Source: Cystobasidiopsis lactophilus (taxonomy: Eukaryota > Basidiomycota > Agaricostilbomycetes > Agaricostilbales > Chionosphaeraceae). From it: DNA of 64,000 nt. Shown here piece after piece: positions 1-10,310 of the stretch. A program made the translations under genes and the position numbers. The stretch lies in NCBI GenBank assembly GCA_001599975.1, contig BCIO01000001.1, positions 558,001-622,000 of the forward strand, read 5' to 3'. The notes beneath the pieces were generated by a model that made no database searches, was not told where the DNA came from, and was given only the letters and a program-made list of their open reading frames with translations. Positions within the stretch are counted from its first letter, which is position 1. Every line of letters starts with the position of its first letter.

Positions 1-824
1 TTTGGAGCGCCAAGCTCGGATCTGGCATCGTCGTCGCCCGCCTCCCAGACGGCTCTTGGTCCGCGCCCAGCTGCTTGGGCATCACCGGCGTCGGCGTCGG
101 CTTTCAGATCGGTGGTGCGTTTGGCTCCTTACCTCTGCTCTTTCTATTGAGCTGAGAGGAGGCCTGGATCACAGGCGATGTGTCGGACTTTGTGGTGGTG
201 CTCAACTCGGACGACGCGGTGGCGGCTTTCGCCAAGGGTGGCAATGTGACCGTGGGCGGGACGCTTTCAGCCGCAGTCGGGCCCATTGGCACTGGAGGCT
301 CTGTTGACTCGTGCGTTGTCCTCCCTTTTTACGTTAGCCATTGTTTGGTGGCTCAGCCTAGGATCGGCAATTGCACAGAGCTCTGCTCCACCCTTCGCCT
401 ATGTTCACCTATAGCAAGTCCAAGGGCCTCTTCGCCGGCGTCTCGCTAGAAGGCACCGTCCTCGTCGCAAGGGGCGACGCCAACGCCGCCTTCTACGGCC
501 AGAAGATCCCGCCCACCGACCTCTTGACGTGAGGACCCTGTCTCCCTTGAGCCACTTTTCGGGCTGAAGTCTAGTGTTTGTCACAGTGGCAAGGTCCCGC
601 CGCCAGAGATCGCCTCTGCGCTTTATACGATGTAAGAGGTCTCTCACCCAACAGCGCAACTTTCGCTTAATGTTTTGGTGCATTCTTACAGCATCGAATC
701 CGCCGAACAAATCGACGAGTCCAGCGTGCCCTCTGCAGCCTACGTCCCAGCGCCCGCCGCCGCCACCTCGCCGTCCTCGCCCGGCGCCAACCGAGAGCGC
801 CCCATCTTCGACTCTCAAGAATAG
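1..824 (+). CDS. SYLF-domain (Ysc84/Lsb4-type) protein, 5' end outside the window
   Basis: The C-terminal part of a SYLF domain is read across about four short introns. Early residues include WSAKLGSGIVVARL and GVGVGFQIG. A second exon gives DFVVVLNSDDAVAAF, then GGNVTVGGTLSAAVGPIG. A third gives MFTYSKSKGLFAGVSLEG, then DANAAFYGQKI. These are the hallmark strings of the Ysc84 family, which binds phosphoinositides and actin at endocytic patches. The yeast proteins add a C-terminal SH3 domain. Here only a short Pro/Ala/Ser tail follows the SYLF domain before the stop, so no SH3 is encoded downstream. The start codon and N-terminus lie left of the window. Family assignment is firm; the exact splice edges are less so. 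Confidence 0.87.
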
Positions 825-1301
825 CCTGCCCTTTTCAACGCCCTTCTGCTCATAGCATACGAAACGCTTTCTTTCCTCCTTTCATGGGAACTTGTAACTC
901 ATAGCCCTTGTTTTCTCAATTTAAACTCTTGGAATCTCACGAGGTGGCAAACACCGCAAGCTTTTGACCTGTTCGTTTCCTTCGTTGCCAACCTCTGTGA
1001 ACCTATTACTGGGCTTGCACGCGAACGAGAAGACACCCATGGGGATATCGAAGACATTGAAGCCGGTGGCAAAAAGCTGATTCAGCACGCCCTCGAACAG
1101 CGCGGGGCGGCCTGCCGGTCAGCCCTCCCCGACACCGAGCGTTCTCCGAAAGCCTGCTTATAACCTTGGTCCTGTTCAGCCACCTCCATCGAGAGCAACC
1201 TACTCGAACCCAGCAAACAACCTCCTGACACCATCTCAAAAGCTGTAAGCGGTTTGCCACGTAGAGCATCTAGCCAGGACTCACTCATTTGGCAGCTCAT
1301 C
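825..1301. other. Intergenic, nothing recognised
   Basis: Gap between the SYLF gene stop and the next start codon. No convincing frame or repeat is seen. It presumably holds the terminator of one gene and the promoter of the next. Confidence 0.5.
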
Positions 1302-1670
1302 ATGCCTCTCGACCACGTTCTATTCAAGGTGAAGGATCTCGCCGCCTCCCGAGCTTTCTACGACCAGGCCTTGGCACCGCTCGGCATCAAGCGCCTGTTC
1401 GACCTGGACGACAAGCTGTCCGGCTACGGCGAGACGGCGCCCTTCTTCTTCCTCGGCGCTGGCGGCAAAGAGGGCGGCAGCCATGGCATGCACGTTGCTT
1501 TCGCGGCCGCATCGCAGGACATCGTCGGTCAAGTGCACGCTGCGGCTCTGGCGGCTGGAGGATCGGACAACGGGGCGCCAGGCTTGAGGCCCCACATCGG
1601 ACCCAAGTTCTACGCTGGCTTCTTCCATGATTTGGATGGCTATAACGTCGAGGCGGCCACCAGGTCTTAG
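1302..1670 (+). CDS. VOC-fold (glyoxalase/bleomycin-resistance-like) protein
   Basis: A single exon encodes 122 residues. It starts MPLDHVLFKVKDLAASRAFY, the typical first beta strand and helix of a vicinal-oxygen-chelate module, and ends with FHDLDGYNVEAA, the classic D-DGyniEa ending. The middle contains HGMHVAFAA and GGSDNGAPGLRPHIG. This matches the small one-module subfamily common in bacteria and fungi (VOC_like_1 type), which is one fold repeat long. Members bind a metal through His/Glu residues, and the substrate is usually unknown. An in-frame ATG lies 48 nt upstream, but the chosen start begins exactly at the conserved domain edge. A cytosolic enzyme is inferred because no signal sequence is visible. 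Confidence 0.85.
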   Translation: MPLDHVLFKVKDLAASRAFYDQALAPLGIKRLFDLDDKLSGYGETAPFFFLGAGGKEGGSHGMHVAFAAASQDIVGQVHAAALAAGGSDNGAPGLRPHIGPKFYAGFFHDLDGYNVEAATRS

Positions 1671-2227
1671 GCTCGAAAAGTAGGCCTTGGCGGCTTGCCT
1701 GAAATGAAATAGCAAATCATATTGAGCTCCCTGGACTGTTCCATTGGCTAGTGAGGCATCAAAAACAAGATGAAGGCCGATCGACGATTTAGCAAGCAAG
1801 CGCGGACACGATTCGCCACCGGGCTCGAAAGTTGATGGACACCGGGTGAAGTGGGCCGTGGACTGAGCAGGCTCTTTGCGATCCGATCATCAAAATCCTA
1901 CGCACATAGAGAGCTGGCTGGATGCAATGATAGCAGAAGCGAGAGCGCTGGCAGCTCTGGGCCATTCCAAGTCGACCAGACCAGGGCTTTGCCTATCGAT
2001 TCGAGGCTAAGGCAGGTGCCCAGGAGCATCAAGCAGGCATTCTCCAGGCTCAAGACCACACATAGGCAGGACTCAGGCAGTAGAGAAGGCTAAACAAAAC
2101 CATCGGTCACTGTCCGCTTCCAAAAGGCGCCAAATCGGAGGCGGTCAGCTTGCTCCACTCTCCAGCGACCGTGGTCGACGTCAAACAGCCACAAGAGTAG
2201 CCCTGACCTCTAGAAAAGATCACTGGC
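1671..2227. other. Intergenic, nothing recognised
   Basis: No frame with coding character or splice support and no repeat was noticed. It probably contains the promoter of the following F-box-like gene. Confidence 0.45.
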
Positions 2228-3263
2228 ATGTCCGCCTCGCTTGTCTACGGCTGGGTGGTGAATAGGGAGAGCGCAAACAAGGCCGCCGCTGCTTGGAAGC
2301 TGGCCGAGTCCAGGTCGCGCGCCTTGAAGCTCATTTTGGCGAGGAAGCGCGCAGGCACACTGGAGGTGGCGTCTCAAGGTGCCTCCATCGCGAGCCTGCC
2401 GCTGGAGGTGTTGCTGTTGATCCGCGAGCATATGCTGGCCAGCGCCGTCTTCAGGGCCAGCATCGACCTCAGCCTCACCTGCTCCTGCTGCGCCGGCCGC
2501 ACTGTGCGTCGCCACTTCCGCCCCTGCCTCTCACCTTGCGACGACTGCGACTCCACGCACGACATGACGTGTGGCTCGGATTGGAACTGCGGCTACTCCT
2601 TCCTCGACATGGCGGAGGCAGCGGGCTGCGATTGCAACGGTGAATACTTTTGGAAGATACACGCTCATTGTGACGGATGCATGGCCGCTGAAATGCACGA
2701 CAAACACTCCGAGGTGAGTGATATGCATGATCACTCTGAAGTGTTCGTTCGTTCATGAGGCTGCCGCAATGCAGGCCACCGAGTCAGACCTGTCTGCATT
2801 ATTGAAAGCACATGGGCTGGTGCGCGCCGCTGCCTCCGCCACCTATGGATGGGAGCCCGGTGGAGATAAAGTGGTCATCGGCCTCCCCTTCGTCAAGCTC
2901 ACGCAGAAGATTCCGTCACCACCGCAAGGCAAAGCCAAAAGCCCTTCACCATCCGTCATGTATGACCAACAATCACTTGGTTCTTCCGAAACAGCCATAG
3001 GCATGGTCACCGTCCAGATGAAAGAACAGGACGACTTCCAGGCCGTCGTGATCGAACCCGGCGCGTTTGATATGGCCGAGAAGAAGCGCTACCTCGCTCG
3101 ATTCGCTCGTACATACAAGCTCTTCCAAGAGTGGGGACTGGCGAAGCACATTGCTACTCGACCAGATTGCGTCGACTCGGCCAAGAAGACCTTGGAGGCA
3201 ATGGCCAAGGACCGCCATTCGCCGCAATGGATACTTTGTGCGCATCTTGAATGCCAGTACTAG
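2228..3263 (+). CDS. Hypothetical protein with F-box-like helix and Cys-rich segment
   Basis: Two exons (2228-2713 and 2775-3263, a 61-nt phase-0 intron with GTGAGT and CAG ends) give 324 residues. Residues about 53-75 (IASLPLEVLLLIREHMLAS) resemble an F-box start. A Cys-rich stretch follows, with CSCCAG, CDDCDS and HCDGC, and could bind zinc. The second exon has GLPFVKLTQKI, a run of charged residues around MVTVQMKEQDDFQAVVIEPG, and the ending QWILCAHLECQY. I do not recognise a named family. A truncated relative of the second exon lies 3.2 kb downstream, so the C-terminal half is a family module. A role as a ubiquitin-ligase adaptor is only a guess from the F-box-like helix. Confidence 0.75.
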
Positions 3264-3821
3264 CAGCTTCTTCCTTCGAGGAGCGAGCTTCTTTGCGCCT
3301 GCCTGACCGCCTTCTTGCCGGCTCATCATTTGCCTAGCCTCTTCTACGACATTGGCTCCCACTCTTATCCTTGTTGTTCATCCTGATGGCTCTGTTTCGA
3401 GGGATATCATATGCGGTGTATGGCGACAGGACGGAGCGTGGGAGGGCAGCTTTGCGATTGTATCAGCGTCGATACTTGGGCGTGCCTAGCTGCTCGCATC
3501 TTTCCCTTGAAAACAGTCTGTCTTAATTTCAAAGTGACCTGGACAGCACCACAGTTGCCGACGTCGCGTGAGATTCGTCTTGGCCCGGAAGCGACGCCGT
3601 CGCTGCACATCCCCTTCAACACAATTCGGCCAACACTGCAGCCTTTCATGACCTTGAATCTGCTGCCGACTGTGGCTTTGATAAGGTTGAACTGGGTGCC
3701 CATGTTTTGTCTGAGTCTCCGCTTCCGATCGAGGACGTTGGCCAGGGTTTCCATAAAGTTGAACGCTCACTAACGGCCTTCTCCTCGCTCTGATCTTGAC
3801 CATCGACCACGACAGTCTGTC
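3264..3821. other. Intergenic, nothing recognised
   Basis: Gap between the F-box-like gene and the oxygenase gene. Open frames on both strands here look like chance frames and have no conserved motif. Confidence 0.45.
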
Positions 3822-5527
3822 ATGAGCGCTCCAGCTTTTCCTGCTGAGGTTTGGTCCTCTGTCGTCGGCTACTGCCCGAATGATGTTTTAGCCTCGCTCG
3901 CGCAAGTTTGTCGGCTCGTCTCTCACGTCGCTTTGGTCGCCTTGTACAAAAGAGTCGAGAGGAGGCTGCCAGTGAACGAACACGAAACGACTGTTCTCGA
4001 GCATTGGAAAGAAGAGATCGAGGCCGAAGAGCCGCCTTTCGCCGTCAGCGGTGGCCTCGATTATCCCAGCAGCTTTACGGTTGGCGTCCTGGTGGCTTCG
4101 GACCGCCAGTCCTACCAGTCAGCCGGTCCTTTTTACTTGTATGCGCTACATGACTTCAACCTTTCTACAGAGGCTTCACTTTCCCCTTGGACCGAGCTGC
4201 CGCCGAGCAGCTCTACGAAGCTTCCGTCGATGCTCCGTTTGGACGGGGCCAAGAGTTGGTTCATGACCACTCCTACCGACGTGCGAGAGAGCTGCACGCA
4301 GACAAGATCTTGATCAGCCCGGCCTTCATGACCGCAATCATTGGCAAGCAAAGTCCCATTTGGCAGACTCTGGCCGCTTCCATCGGCAGCCGAGCTTACG
4401 ACGTCCGCCCATACAAAATCAATGTCTACAAGAAGGGCGACTTCTTCTTGAAGCACCGCGACACGCCCAAAGGCGACTCTCACCTCGGCACCCTGCTCGT
4501 CATCCTGCCCAGCGAACACACGGGCGGGGAGCTCGAGATTGGCACAGTCCCAGAAACCTTCACCTTTGTCAGCGCGAGCGGTCAGTCGGAACCCGGCAAA
4601 CTTCCTTGGGTCTTCTTGTTCTCCGACGAAGAACATCAAGTCTTGCCCGTCACAGACGGTTATCGGGTCTGCCTATCCTTCGACGTCTATGTCGCCACTT
4701 CAGTGCCATCCACCCAAGACGTGCTGCGACAGACGACTCTCACCTCATCCTTCGTGTGCAGCGTGCGCAACGCCTTGAACGACGGGCTCTTCTTGCCCAT
4801 GGGCGGCAAACTCGTCTTCGCCCTGAAGCATCGCTACCCTTTCAGTATTGCCGGCACTTCCGACTTGCTTGTGGCCTTCCTCAAGGGCATCGATGGCCAC
4901 CTTTACGCCGTGCTGAAAGATCTCGGATTGGAGCCAAAGATGAGGTGCTGCATTCCCACCCCCTGCGAGCGCCTACAAGAAAGGGGAAACAGGGCTCAGC
5001 CAATGGATGTACGAAATCGTTTATGACCTTGTTGATTCATGAACTGATTCTTCTGCCAGAACTATGACAGTTTCCACCCTAACCGCTGGGGCTCGACCGC
5101 GTTCTTGGCTCTCTCCGAGACTTTCAGTGGACCAGACGACTTTGATGACGACCAGGGCGCTATCTCAGAGGAGACCATCATCAAAGAGCAGCTCGGCGCC
5201 AAGCTTGCTTTCGATTTGATCTGTGAGTCGCCGGATCACCCGAAGCAGCTTCTTACGGAGCTGATAGCTGTGGCTTTTTCTACAACTTCAGGGGCCACAA
5301 AACCTGACCGAGGCAACGCAATGCACACCATGACCTATCAGAGTTATGGTAATGAGCCCACCATTGTTAGTACAAGTCTTGCATTTGTTTTCTGAAGCCA
5401 AAGTGCTCATACTGGCATCATTGCTGCTCTAAAGGCTCACATTTACGGATACGCTGCGCTCGTCGTCGAATGGCCTGCGTGGGACTTCTCGGACGGCACC
5501 CGCTTCCATCAGCCCATGTCTACCTAG
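3822..5527 (+). CDS. 2OG-Fe(II) oxygenase with N-terminal F-box-like segment
   Basis: Four exons (3822-4138, 4171-5008, 5060-5365, 5435-5527) keep frame and give 517 residues. The N-terminus, FPAEVWSSVVGYCPNDVLAS followed by LAQVCRLVSHVA, looks like a degenerate F-box. The centre is a double-stranded beta-helix dioxygenase core: YKINVYKKGDFFLKHRDTPK supplies the HxD iron ligands, LLVILPSEHTGGELEI is the next strand pair, and DEEHQVLPVTDGYRVCLSFD supplies the distal His and the Arg expected to hold 2-oxoglutarate. All key residues appear intact. The substrate is unknown; prolyl-hydroxylase-like proteins of this kind are common in basidiomycetes. The first intron is only 32 nt, but both phases match and it joins TTTTACTT to an in-frame exon. 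The last exon contributes AHIYGYAALVVEWPAWDFSD. Confidence 0.83.
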
Positions 5528-5652
5528 CTTTTCCCAGCCTATATGGCGCGGTCAATAGCGTCACAATGCCTTGTATGCTAAGAAAATGAAATGAAAGATC
5601 TAGGGTTTTCTTCTGAGACCTTTTCGTGGTTCTTTCCGGCTCGTCATCCGCT

Positions 5653-5663
5653 CCCCCCCCCCC
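5653..5663. repeat. C11 homopolymer tract
   Basis: Eleven consecutive C residues just downstream of the oxygenase gene. It is prone to length variation and sequencing error. Confidence 0.9.
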
Positions 5664-5799
5664 GCAGACCCCTAAGGTGCATTCAGGATATGAGCCTTTT
5701 TCGAGGCAAAGCGAAATTTTAATCTCTTCGTTCAATCCGAGCTAATTTTGCCACTTCCCTGCCTGATCAACCCGTATGCCTCGCCTGCCCTCGACGGAT

Positions 5800-6342
5800 C
5801 CCTCCATTCAAGCCGTTGGCGGGCTCCGGAGCACCATCAACTTTTGGCCTCCCCACAAGCCCGGCCTGCTCGAGATCGCACTGTTGAGAGCCTAGAGTCA
5901 GCTTTATTGCTTATTGTGCGTTTGAGCTTGCCCGAGTGCCGTAGCATCGATACCGTTGGCCCCTGCCCGTCCAGTCGACCGAAAGAAGACGCAAAGTGGT
6001 TGGCGTGGAATCCTGCTCCACAGAGCTTACCCGGAGCAGCAGCCATGCACAAGACAGACTCTGGTTTCCGGGCAAGACGGACACACCATTGCGCGCGCGA
6101 TCACTGCCTCGAGGAGGCGAGAAGGTTCCCCCGCGCCCGGTGAGAGAAGCTCTGTTTTGCTCGGAATCTTGCTGTACCAAGTTGGCGGAAGGAAAGAGAG
6201 AGAAAAAAATTCAACCTGGACGTCTTGTTGTGCGTCTTTGCGCTTGTGGGTCTGGAGCCGTTGAGTTTAGGGCGCGGACGCCACCCGCAACGGCGACCGT
6301 TCCCTTCGGTTCTTCTTGTTAGCAAACCGATCTTCACTTTCC
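5800..6342 (+). repeat. Direct repeat, copy 1 (about 0.54 kb)
   Basis: This stretch is repeated in the same orientation 1.6 kb downstream. Shared strings include AAGCCGTTGGCGGG near the left end, TTAGAGTCAGCTTTAT or its one-base variant, CGACCGAAAGAAGA, AAGTGGTTGGCGTGG and, at the right end, AGCAAACCGATCTTCACTTT. Identity is roughly 85 percent by eye, with small indels. No frame is kept between the copies, so it is probably non-coding. I found no target-site duplication or terminal inverted repeat at the edges. The truncated F-box-like gene copy begins just after its right edge. Confidence 0.8.
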
Positions 6343-6405
6343 CGCGCTGCAACTACTCTGACAAAGTTCTTCGTTTACTCAGTTAATTTTGTCGGCACAC
6401 CAGGG

Positions 6406-6825
6406 ATGCGAGAGGCAAAAGACGACTATATCGTCACTGGCCTTCCTCTGATCAAGGTCGTGCAAAGTTCGGGCGCCTCCTCGCAAGAAGTAAGACGAAG
6501 GCAAAGGCCCTTTGCTCTAAGATATGATCGGGAAGCTGTCGACACCGCCGAACGCAGGACAGGCATGCTCGCCGTCGAGATGAAGGAAGAGGACGATTTT
6601 CAAGCGGTCGTCCTCGAGCCCAGTGTGTTCGATGTGACCGACAGGCAGTCCTCTCTTACCCAACTTGCTCGCAAATTCGGCCTCGTGCAAGAGCCAGAGC
6701 TGACACCGAGCATTGCGACTCGCCTTGACCGCCCCGTCTCGGCCAAGGCCACGTTGCAAGAAATGGTCAAGAACCGCCATTTGCGGCAGTGGACCCTGTG
6801 TGTTCATCTATTCAACGAGTACTAA
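6406..6825 (+). pseudogene. Truncated paralogue of the 2228-3263 gene (second-exon module only)
   Basis: An open frame of about 140 codons matches the second exon of the upstream F-box-like gene: IVTGLPLIKVVQ against VIGLPFVKLTQ, GMLAVEMKEEDDFQAVVLEP against GMVTVQMKEQDDFQAVVIEP, and QWTLCVHLFNEY against QWILCAHLECQY at the stop. The F-box-like and Cys-rich first exon has no counterpart upstream. That space is filled by the repeat ending at 6342. The frame itself is open, so it could still be a short expressed gene started from the ATG at 6406, or an exon of a gene I cannot complete. Loss of half of the protein makes a gene remnant more likely. Confidence 0.65.
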
Positions 6826-7430
6826 AGGCGAATCGCCATCCAACGGCCTCCTGCGCTACCCTTTTCCGTCTATGACTCGCCACCGCTCTTCCCACTTCCT
6901 CCGCGATTTCAGGCACGACCTTCCTTGCGTTATAACCCAAGTACCTCTTACTGATGACTCGAGGCCCGTTATAAGAGTGGAGTGATGAAGGTTGGGTTGG
7001 GACGGCAGCTTTAGGGGTGGTGGCCTTGAATTGGTGAATCCGTTTGGCGCGTCTTCGCACATCGCTGGACCCGACAACAGTTTCTTCTGATATTCAAACT
7101 AGTAACACGCGACCACTTCCTCCATTTTTTTAGCCGACCGTTGAGCGATCCATCTCCCCCTTCCCGTGTTGGCCAATAAACCTCTGATTTAATGCCTCAG
7201 GTCGTTGCTCCGACGGCTCTTTACAATATTTTAAATACCTTCGAGATTGCTGGGCGGAGCAGAATCGCGGCGGAGGCTCTGCTGGTGCACCTTTGGTCAT
7301 GCGCCGATTTTCCTGCTGAATGGGGCAGTCGGCTCAGATCCGGCTTGGATTTTGGCTTCGGAGTGCCATGATCTGAATCTCCTTACTTGGTCATCATTGC
7401 CTGTGTGCTCGTGCGCCCAAGAAAAGGCGC
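6826..7430. other. Intergenic between truncated paralogue and second repeat copy
   Basis: No gene is seen. AT-richer patches occur around 7090-7240. It lies between the two direct repeats and may have been duplicated with them. Confidence 0.4.
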
Positions 7431-7955
7431 CTCCGTTAAAGCCGTTGGCGGGAGCACCAGTCGACTTTTTGCCCTGCGAGCCCGGCATGCTCGAGATCGC
7501 TCTGTCAAGAGCTTAGAGTCAGCTTTATCGCTCATTGTGCGTTTGACCTTGCCCGAATGCCGTGACATCGCTGCCGTCGGCCCCTGCCCATCCAATCGAC
7601 CGAAAGAAGAAGTAAAGTGGTTGGCGTGGGTTCTTGCACAGAGCATACCCGTCAGCAGTAGCCGTGCACATGGCAGACTCTGGTTTCCGGGTATGGCGAA
7701 CAGCATTTGGGCGCACGATCATGCCTCGAAAGGCTAGAGGTTCCCCCGCGCCCGGTGAACGACGTCTCTGGTTTGCTCAGAACCTTGCTCTAACGAATGG
7801 TGGAAGGAAGGAGAGAAAGAAATTCGACCTGGACGTCTTTTCGTGCCTCTTTGCGCTTGTGGGTCTGGAGCCGTTGAGTTTTGGGCGCGGACGCCACCCG
7901 CAACGGCGACCGTTCGCTTCGGTTCTTCTTGTTAGCAAACCGATCTTCACTTTCC
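7431..7955 (+). repeat. Direct repeat, copy 2
   Basis: Second copy of the element at 5800-6342, with the same order of shared strings and the same right end in AGCAAACCGATCTTCACTTT. Beyond 7955 the similarity fades quickly. A long open frame that starts in this copy and continues to about 8284 is not conserved in copy 1, so I do not treat it as a gene. Confidence 0.8.
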
Positions 7956-8410
7956 TTGCTCTGTACCCATTCTGCTTTGGCCTCTTAGTGTACTCATTTG
8001 ACTGTCTTCGAAGCCACTACCGGGCTTCACGCTATGGGGTCCGGTTTCTCAATCGCCGAGGAGGGCCAGCAATCCGCCAATTGCTCTCAATGACCTGGTA
8101 TTACTTTCACACGCACCACCACAAAAGAGCTATAGAGCGCATGCTCGGGGGACAACACGCGGTATTCAGCGCACAGCTTGGCATTTTCGTGGCTAGCGCT
8201 AGGCGGAGGTCAAAGGTGCTGAGACGTCCAGTCTGCGCTATGGGCTCCAAACCGCTTCCAGCGCAGTCCAATCCAATCATTTGAACAGTATTGTAGTGCA
8301 TGTACTAGGTGGCTCAGCGACACACATCGATGGTCCAGAAGCTCGCTCCTTGATCTGATTCCACCAAACTCGTCTCGACAAAGGGCGAGCCATGCCCCTG
8401 TTGACGTGTC
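7956..8410. other. Intergenic, nothing recognised
   Basis: Between the second repeat copy and the start of the next gene. No truncated paralogue follows this copy, unlike the first one. Confidence 0.4.
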
Positions 8411-9908
8411 ATGACTGAAAGGGCGTCAGCAGTCACTTCTTCGAATGGCCTCGTGCCTTCCAGTCCTTCGAAAGAAGGCACGGGGGCCCAGGGTGCTCCC
8501 CTGCGGCGCAAGAAGCCGGGCGCATTTACGACGCCTACCATTGACCTTGCCCAGCCCAAAGTCAGAGTCTTCTTAGAAGATGCAGTCATGTGCCACCGAA
8601 CCAGACTGACCAAAGGATCGTGAGTGTCAGAGGACAGGGGGCGGGTCTTGTTTACTTCGCTCACCGCTGTTGCTGCCTCAGCATCGAGGAGTTGACCGGA
8701 ACAACGCACGTCCAGACTGTCACCAACTTGTTCGGCGACACGCTTCCCGAGCAATATCTGGCCATGGTCTTGCTCCTCAGCTTGATCGACCTGCAAATCC
8801 TCAAACCGGAGGAAGCCCGGAGTGTCGACCGCTTGCTGGCCAAGGAGGAATGGCACTGGCAATTTTGGCAGCTTTACAAACTCGTACGTTATTGCATCTC
8901 CTCTAAGACGATGTTTGGCAGCTCACAGGGCGCCGAACAACAGAAAGCCGGCGGAGCCTACAAGCAGCCCGACTTTCCAGACAATATCGAGGCCGACTGC
9001 GTCAGCCGGTCCACGGACTTCTGGAATGACCTGAATCAAGTGTTGGTGTCAAGCGTGGGCGCTGCTCGTGCTGGACCGAGCGCTGACGATGACGAGACGA
9101 GTGCCGGAGCACCACCTGCACTCGAGGGCGGAGGTGAGCGCTGGCCCTGTATCTCTTACTCGCGATCTGTTTCTTAATTCGATACAGCTGCAGGCGAGCC
9201 TGCCCAGGTCGATCTTGGCAGAGAACTGGGCAGCGGTGTCGGAGCTGGTGGGCAAAGCTCGGCTGAAGGTGCGAGCTTTTCGCCGCTTTTGACCTCGTTT
9301 GCAAGTCTCATTGGACACTGTCCTGCTTACAGCTGAGGTATATCCGCCTGGATCCGCCCCCGTGGATGGCAGCGGCGAAGGCCGATGGACCGAGACCGAG
9401 GGTCGGCCCATAGGTGCTGCATCCTCTTTCGTTCTGAACCATCCACCGTCGCTCATGATCCCTAGGTTGTACAGACCACGTCACGAATACCCAGAAGCTC
9501 ATTGCCAACTGTGAAAACGTCAGCCATGATAGCCAGCAGCACCCACCTGCCATGATTTCAGTCACTGGAACGCCATTGTCGCTGTTTTCTCCCTCGGATG
9601 GCATCGGTGACGTCGAAAGAGCTGGTTCGCGTCCCGAGGATGCTGACGTGCCCGGCTTGCTCGCACGCCACAGTGAGTCTCCCCCGTTGACCAGTTGCCG
9701 CAGTCGCCGCGATCACTGAGCGGCTTTCTGTGCAGACGAAACGCAGTCTATGGCTCGAATCTTCAGGGCCCCTGGTCGAAGTCCCGGCCTCGCTTCTACG
9801 CGGTCGACTTTCATCTTGTCGCGTTCGTGGTTCGGAAGCACTGACCCGCCCCATATCAAGCCCACCTCCACTAGAGAGTGGTCCAAGAGGGCCGAAGCAT
9901 ATCATTAG
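8411..9908 (+). CDS. Unrecognised multi-exon protein
   Basis: About six exons joined by good GT-AG signals. The first intron is 8620-8681, and further introns begin near 9134, 9270, 9410 and 9673. The N-terminus is Ser/Pro-rich. The only globular-looking part is in exon 2: VQTVTNLFGDTLPEQYLAMV, then LLLSLIDLQILKPEEARSVD and EEWHWQFWQLYKLV, a helical and aromatic stretch. The C-terminal half is low-complexity Gly/Ser/Glu sequence. A possible 45-nt in-frame intron near 8882 (GTACGT to CAG) would remove 15 residues. I recognise no family and cannot give a function. The model is supported by phase agreement at every junction rather than by homology. Confidence 0.6.
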
Positions 9909-10310
9909 TTGTCCAAGGTCAGCCGTCCTCCTTAGCCCTCTCTGCCACCGCTTGACCAATTGCCACTGTTCCCAGTTAGTGCCGCATCAATTTCGCTCTA
10001 TAGAGCACACCTGTTTCCTTTTCTAGTCATGTCTCGACGCTTTAATAGCAATTTTTGGTCGCATTGTACAGTCGCAATCTCGCAATCGTCGTGGTCGGAA
10101 AGCAAATATGAATTTGAGCCTAGCCAGAGGCTTCCTGATGGGATTGCAAAAACGAAAGTTCAGAGAAAGACCGGGAGAGGTGTAGCGAGTGGACAGAAAA
10201 GAGGCGAGCTGGAGCCCTCGTCAAGAGATGCGTTGCCACCAGTTTTCAAAGCCAGGCCTGCGAGCTGCTCAACAACCCCTTGACCCTTTGGCAAAAGATG
10301 AGCCACCATC
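9909..10310. other. Intergenic between convergent genes
   Basis: Holds the 3' flanks of two convergent genes. Nothing else is recognised. Confidence 0.45.

Noticed and set aside
5800-7955. Idea that the 0.54-kb direct repeats are terminal repeats of one mobile element
   Set aside because: The space between them holds only a piece of a host gene. No element protein, target duplication or defined termini are visible.
7634-8284. Long open frame running out of direct repeat copy 2
   Set aside because: Not conserved in copy 1, no motif, irregular composition.
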